A stretch of 64,000 bases of DNA from Ruminococcus sp. (GTDB lineage: Bacteria; Bacillota; Clostridia; Oscillospirales; Acutalibacteraceae): assembly GCA_017411835.1 (NCBI GenBank), contig JAFQPG010000002.1, positions 186,001 through 250,000 on the forward strand. The letters are read 5' to 3'. Positions within the stretch are counted from its first letter, which is position 1. Each line of letters opens with the position of its first letter. The notes beneath the pieces were generated by a model. It worked only from the letters and a program-made list of their open reading frames with translations. It was not told where the DNA came from and did no database searches. This document shows positions 60,454-64,000 of this stretch, piece by piece. The position numbers and the translations under genes were made by a program.

Positions 60454-61647
60454 ATGAGTAAAGCAAAAGATTTAGCAAAGCACTTGAATACGCTTAATAT
60501 TGAAAATATGTTTGAAAACGACTTCTTTTTGACTTGGGATAAAACTGACGACGAGATTGATGCCGTTTTCACCGTAGCGGATGCACTTAGAGATTTAAGA
60601 GAGCGTAACATTTCGACAAAGATTTTTGACAGTGGTCTTGCAATTTCCAATTTCAGAGATAATTCGACAAGAACCCGTTTTTCATTTGCGTCTGCGTGCA
60701 ACCTCTTAGGTCTTGAGGTACAGGATTTAGATGAGGGCAAAAGTCAGATTGCGCATGGCGAAACAGTAAGAGAAACTGCGAATATGATTTCCTTTATGGC
60801 TGATGTTATCGGAATTCGTGATGATATGTATATCGGTAAAGGTCATACATACCAAAAGGAGGTTGTCGAGGCTGTAACCGACGGCTATAAAGAGGGTATT
60901 TTAGAGCAGAAGCCTACACTTGTTAATCTCCAGTGTGATATTGACCATCCTACACAGGCTATGGCAGATATGCTCCACGTTATCCACGAGTTCGGTGGCG
61001 TTGAAAACTTAAAGGGCAAAAAGGTTGCGATGACATGGGCATACTCTCCGTCTTACGGCAAACCTCTTTCTGTTCCACAGGGCGTTATCGGCTTGTTTAC
61101 ACGCTTTGGCATGGACGTTGTGCTTGCACATCCTGACGGCTACGACGTTATGCCTGAGGTAGAGCAGGTAGCAAAAGAGAATGCAAAAAACTCGGGCGGT
61201 AGCTTTACAAAGACTAACAGTATGGAAGAAGCTTTCAAAGATGCAGACATTGTTTATCCAAAGAGCTGGGCATCATTTGCCGCTATGGAAAAGCGTACCG
61301 ACCTTTACGGCGAAGGCGATTTTGACGGTATAAAAGAGCTTGAAAAAGAACTCCTTAAGCAAAACGCTGAGCACAAAGACTGGGAATGTACTGAAGAAAT
61401 GATGAAGCTTACAAAGGACGGCAAGGCACTTTATATGCACTGCTTACCTGCTGATATTACAGGTGTTTCCTGTAAAGAGGGCGAAGTAGAAGCCTCTGTT
61501 TTTGACAGATACAGAAATCCACTTTACAAAGAGGCGTCTTTTAAGCCGTATATCATTGCGGCTATGATTTTCCTTGCAAAGGTAAAAGACCCTGCGAAGG
61601 CACTTGAAACTCTTGAAAAAGCGGCTAAAGAAAGAAAAGAATTTTAA
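60454..61647 (+). CDS. ygeW: YgeW knotted carbamoyltransferase
   Basis: 397 residues of the transcarbamylase superfamily, distinct from argF. The carbamoyl phosphate motif is NSTRTRFSFASACN (near 69), followed by the YgeW-specific HGETVRETANMISFMADVIGI, DIDHPTQAMADML and HCLPADITGVSC near the end. YgeW enzymes lack the ornithine and aspartate binding sites; the natural acceptor is unresolved. In the breakdown direction it would produce carbamoyl phosphate, which the next gene converts to ATP. GAGGTGAA precedes the start. Confidence 0.94.
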   Translation: MSKAKDLAKHLNTLNIENMFENDFFLTWDKTDDEIDAVFTVADALRDLRERNISTKIFDSGLAISNFRDNSTRTRFSFASACNLLGLEVQDLDEGKSQIAHGETVRETANMISFMADVIGIRDDMYIGKGHTYQKEVVEAVTDGYKEGILEQKPTLVNLQCDIDHPTQAMADMLHVIHEFGGVENLKGKKVAMTWAYSPSYGKPLSVPQGVIGLFTRFGMDVVLAHPDGYDVMPEVEQVAKENAKNSGGSFTKTNSMEEAFKDADIVYPKSWASFAAMEKRTDLYGEGDFDGIKELEKELLKQNAEHKDWECTEEMMKLTKDGKALYMHCLPADITGVSCKEGEVEASVFDRYRNPLYKEASFKPYIIAAMIFLAKVKDPAKALETLEKAAKERKEF

Positions 61648-61651
61648 ATAG

Positions 61652-61690
61652 AATTTGCCGACAGTTATCTGTCGGCAAATTACTTTATCT
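61652..61690 (+). other. Perfect hairpin between ygeW and arcC
   Basis: AATTTGCCGACAG (61652-61664) pairs perfectly with CTGTCGGCAAATT (61669-61681) around TTAT. Only ACTTTATCT follows, so it is a poor terminator; it may stabilise or tune the ygeYW message relative to arcC. Confidence 0.6.
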
Positions 61691-61713
61691 ATATTAAGGG
61701 GTAAAAGGGTACT

Positions 61714-62643
61714 ATGAGAATAGTAGTAGCTTTAGGTGGAAACGCTTTAGGTAAAAACCTGCCTGAACAGTATATCGCCGTAAAAGAAACGGCAAAGGCG
61801 ATTGCTGATTTGATTGAATGCGGACACGAGGTTATTATAACCCACGGCAACGGACCACAGGTCGGAATGATTGATTCTGCCATGGCGTTGCTTGCAAAAG
61901 AAGATAATCTGCAGAGCAAAACACCGCTTTCTATGTGTGTTGCGATGAGTCAGGCGTATATTGGTTACGATATGCAAAATGCACTTAGAAGAGAGCTCAA
62001 AGAGCGCGACATTCCTCGTCCTGTAAGCACAGTGCTTACACAGGTCAGAGTCGACAAAGACGACGAGGCTTTTAAAAATCCGACAAAGCCAATCGGTAAA
62101 TTTATGAGCAAAGCAGATGCACAGCTTGCACGCGAAAAATACGGGCACACGATTGTCGAGGATAGTGGCAGAGGCTACCGCAGAGTAGTTGCATCACCAA
62201 TGCCACAGGAGATTATCGAGCTTTCGGTTGTGCGTTCACTTGTAAAAGCGGGTGATGTTGTAGTATGCTGTGGTGGCGGTGGTATTCCTGTCATTGCTCA
62301 AAATGAGCATTTGCGTGGAGTGTCGGCTGTTATTGACAAAGACTATGTCAGCTCGCTTCTTGCAAAAGAGCTTGATGCAGATTTGTTTATCATTCTGACT
62401 GCAGTTGAAAAGGTGGCGCTGAATTTTAAAAAAGAAAACGAAACCTACCTTGATGAAATGAGCGTCGAGCAAGCTAAAGAGTATCTGCGCCAAGGCCATT
62501 TTAAAAAAGGCAGTATGTACGAAAAGGTCGATGCAAGCGTGCAGTTTGCCCAGTCAAAACAAGGCAGGATAGCGATAATAACAGAGCTAAAAAAGGCAAA
62601 GGACGCAATCTTAGGCTTAACAGGAACAAAAATAGTGAAATAA
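61714..62643 (+). CDS. arcC: Carbamate kinase
   Basis: Carbamoyl phosphate plus ADP gives ATP, CO2 and ammonia; the energy-yielding end of the pathway. 309 residues, amino-acid kinase fold. ALGGNALGKNLPEQ (near 6), ITHGNGPQVGM (near 46), DSGRGYRRVVASP (near 148) and VVCCGGGGIPV (near 184) are typical of ArcC. No arcA or arcB is nearby, so it serves the purine route (the YqeA role in E. coli), not arginine deimination. Site AAGGGG precedes the start. Confidence 0.95.
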   Translation: MRIVVALGGNALGKNLPEQYIAVKETAKAIADLIECGHEVIITHGNGPQVGMIDSAMALLAKEDNLQSKTPLSMCVAMSQAYIGYDMQNALRRELKERDIPRPVSTVLTQVRVDKDDEAFKNPTKPIGKFMSKADAQLAREKYGHTIVEDSGRGYRRVVASPMPQEIIELSVVRSLVKAGDVVVCCGGGGIPVIAQNEHLRGVSAVIDKDYVSSLLAKELDADLFIILTAVEKVALNFKKENETYLDEMSVEQAKEYLRQGHFKKGSMYEKVDASVQFAQSKQGRIAIITELKKAKDAILGLTGTKIVK

Positions 62644-62646
62644 AGA

Positions 62647-62677
62647 AAGGCTTGTGCAAAAACGCACAAGCCTTTTT
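62647..62677. terminator. Bidirectional terminator
   Basis: AGGCTTGTGC (62648-62657) pairs with GCACAAGCCT (62664-62673), then TTTTTGTT; A-rich on the left, so it also serves the convergent deaminase gene. Confidence 0.87.
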
Positions 62678-62678
62678 G

Positions 62679-63953
62679 TTATATGATTTTTTTACCTTTT
62701 ACAAATTTAGCATTAATAGAAAGTAAATCAGCAGACAGGTAGACGCTTCGCTCAACTCTTTGCCTGATGTTTAGCTCTTGCGGATGAGGTAGCACGCTGT
62801 CGTCAATTATAACGGCGTCAAATTCATAGCCTTTTTCAAAAGAACCGACCTTCCCGAAAAACTCTCCGCCACCCTTTGTTGCAAGATAAAATGCGTTTTC
62901 AAAGGTAAGCGCAGAAAAGCTTGAATTGACAAGTCGCTGATAGAGCTTTGAAGACTTGATTGTCTGTACGATGGTTGAAAACATAGATATAGTTTCTCCG
63001 CCTGCAACATCGCTTCCCAAACCGATTTTTAAATCCTTATCCATAAGCTTTCTGACAGGGGAAATACCGGAACGCAGGTTGATATTTGATGCAGGACAAT
63101 GTGCAACAAAAACTTCATTTTTCTTAATAAGCTCGATTTCATCATCGTTTAAATGTACGCAATGTGCCATAATTGTCTTTGCACCATTTCCAAAAAGTGA
63201 GAAACGGTCGTATGCATCTGCATAAGATTTTGAATCAGGGCAAAGCTCTTTAACCCATTGTATTTCGTCGAGGTTTTCACTAAGATGTGACTGCACGGGT
63301 ACAGCGTACTTTTTCTGTAATTCACCGAGTTTTTTGAGTAACTCGTCTGAGCAGCTTGGTACAAAGCGCGGGGTTATAATCGGCTTTGTGTTTTCATATT
63401 TATCGAGTGTGTCTGCTATAAAGCTTTCTGTGTCCAAAGCTGATATTTGCGCACTTTCTTCGCACAGACTTTTGATTGAATTTCTGTCCATATTAACCTT
63501 GCCGACAAAGCTTACAAGACCTGAATTTTCCATCATATCCATCAAAAGTTCAGTAGATTTATTATGGATGGTTGCAAATATGCACGCTCTTGTTGTAGCG
63601 CTGTTTTTTATGCAATCAGCAAAAATCGAATAAGCCTTTTTTGCGTAGTCTAAATCGCTGTATTTTGCTTCTTCACAAAAGGCGTTAGTGTCAAGCCACT
63701 GCAAAAGCTCCATATCCATATTCATACCGCGAAAAGCAAACTGCGGTGCGTGTAAATGTAAATCTACAAGACCCGGGATGATAAGCTTGTCGGTGTAATC
63801 AAGTACAGGCAAAGCTTCAAAATCTTTTGGTATGTGCTCAAAAACGCCCTGACAAATTGAGTCGACACAAACAGCGTAGCAGTTTTCTTTTGTGATAAGT
63901 TCGTCTATATTTTTGCTGTAGCAAAAATTTCCTTTGACTATAAAATTCTTCAA
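62679..63953 (-). CDS. guaD: Guanine deaminase
   Basis: Hydrolyses guanine to xanthine and ammonia, the entry of guanine into breakdown. 424 residues, zinc amidohydrolase. PGLVDLHLHAPQFAFRG gives HxH and the guanine-deaminase-specific PQ (near 60-76); RFVPSCSDELL, QSHLSEN (third His near 221), HCVHL (fourth His) and GLGSDVAGG (Asp near 313) follow. The start at 63953 lies just inside the window, so its promoter is only partly visible. Closely related SsnA-type enzymes are possible, but the motif set favours GuaD. Confidence 0.9.
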   Translation of the reverse strand: MKNFIVKGNFCYSKNIDELITKENCYAVCVDSICQGVFEHIPKDFEALPVLDYTDKLIIPGLVDLHLHAPQFAFRGMNMDMELLQWLDTNAFCEEAKYSDLDYAKKAYSIFADCIKNSATTRACIFATIHNKSTELLMDMMENSGLVSFVGKVNMDRNSIKSLCEESAQISALDTESFIADTLDKYENTKPIITPRFVPSCSDELLKKLGELQKKYAVPVQSHLSENLDEIQWVKELCPDSKSYADAYDRFSLFGNGAKTIMAHCVHLNDDEIELIKKNEVFVAHCPASNINLRSGISPVRKLMDKDLKIGLGSDVAGGETISMFSTIVQTIKSSKLYQRLVNSSFSALTFENAFYLATKGGGEFFGKVGSFEKGYEFDAVIIDDSVLPHPQELNIRQRVERSVYLSADLLSINAKFVKGKKII

Positions 63954-64000
63954 AGAATCACCACTTTTTTATTTTGGTATAGTGTATCTTTATTGTATAT

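Noticed and set aside
60454-61647. Second ornithine carbamoyltransferase (arcB) forming an arginine deiminase pathway with arcC
   Set aside because: The HGETVRETANMISF and ADITGVSC segments are YgeW-type, ornithine-binding motifs of argF are absent, and no arcA is present.
1-64000. tRNA, rRNA, insertion sequences, prophage or integrase genes
   Set aside because: Scanned intergenic regions and frames for cloverleaf ends (GGTTCRA), transposase or integrase motifs and found none that could be supported.

Overview
The window is chromosomal DNA of an anaerobic, low-to-moderate G+C Firmicute. Clostridia fits best, probably an Oscillospirales/Ruminococcaceae-like gut organism. This rests on the ylxM-ffh-rpsP-khpA-rimM-trmD order, HPr with both His15 and Ser46, a SpoVT-type sporulation regulator, a BclA-like collagen protein, [FeFe]-hydrogenase maturases, an NfnAB-type bifurcating transhydrogenase, superoxide reductase (no catalase or SOD) and consensus AGGAGG ribosome binding sites. 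I see no rRNA, tRNA, insertion sequence, prophage or CRISPR array.

Layout. 1-9.8 kb: truncated phoH, a membrane-anchored metallophosphoesterase, the SRP/ribosome-maturation operon, ptsH (HPr), then uvrC-rsmD-coaD and a coiled-coil gene. 10-22 kb: a pared-down division and cell-wall (dcw) cluster, mraZ-rsmH-ftsL-pbp-mraY-ftsW-murG-murA-ftsQ-ftsZ, with MraZ-type repeats at its promoter and no murC/D/E/F or ftsA. 22-31 kb: accessory stretch with a fused ABC transporter, an apparently inactive GH3 glycosidase homologue, spoVT, an uncharacterised pair of radical-SAM enzymes, a collagen-like spore-surface protein and a small K+ channel. 31-35 kb: hydF, hydG, hydE and their TM1266-family regulator, behind a leader that looks like a transcription attenuator or riboswitch. 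35-43.5 kb: complete arginine biosynthesis (argG; argHCJBDF). 43.5-46.3 kb: alpha/beta hydrolase, thioredoxin system and desulfoferrodoxin. 46.3-50.2 kb: glutamate dehydrogenase and nfnAB. 50.4-64 kb: an anaerobic purine/urate breakdown cluster (ssnA, ygfK, a hydantoinase, two PLP enzymes, ygeY, ygeW, carbamate kinase, guanine deaminase).

How the genes fit together. The last 18 kb reads as a nitrogen and energy module. Guanine deaminase feeds xanthine in; SsnA, YgfK, hydantoinase, YgeY and YgeW open and dismantle the rings; carbamate kinase recovers ATP from carbamoyl phosphate; GdhA recaptures ammonia; NfnAB balances NADPH, NADH and ferredoxin. YgeX (diaminopropionate ammonia-lyase), usual in such clusters, is not seen; two other fold-type II PLP enzymes occupy the locus. 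The hyd and argG operons diverge from one intergenic region, and both promoters carry the octamer TATGCATA in the -35/-10 spacer.

Most promising leads: the hyd leader RNA (three competing helices ending in a terminator just before the gene), the shared TATGCATA sites, the YgeX-less purine cluster, the radical-SAM pair and the inactive GH3 homologue. All calls are by eye; no database search was run.
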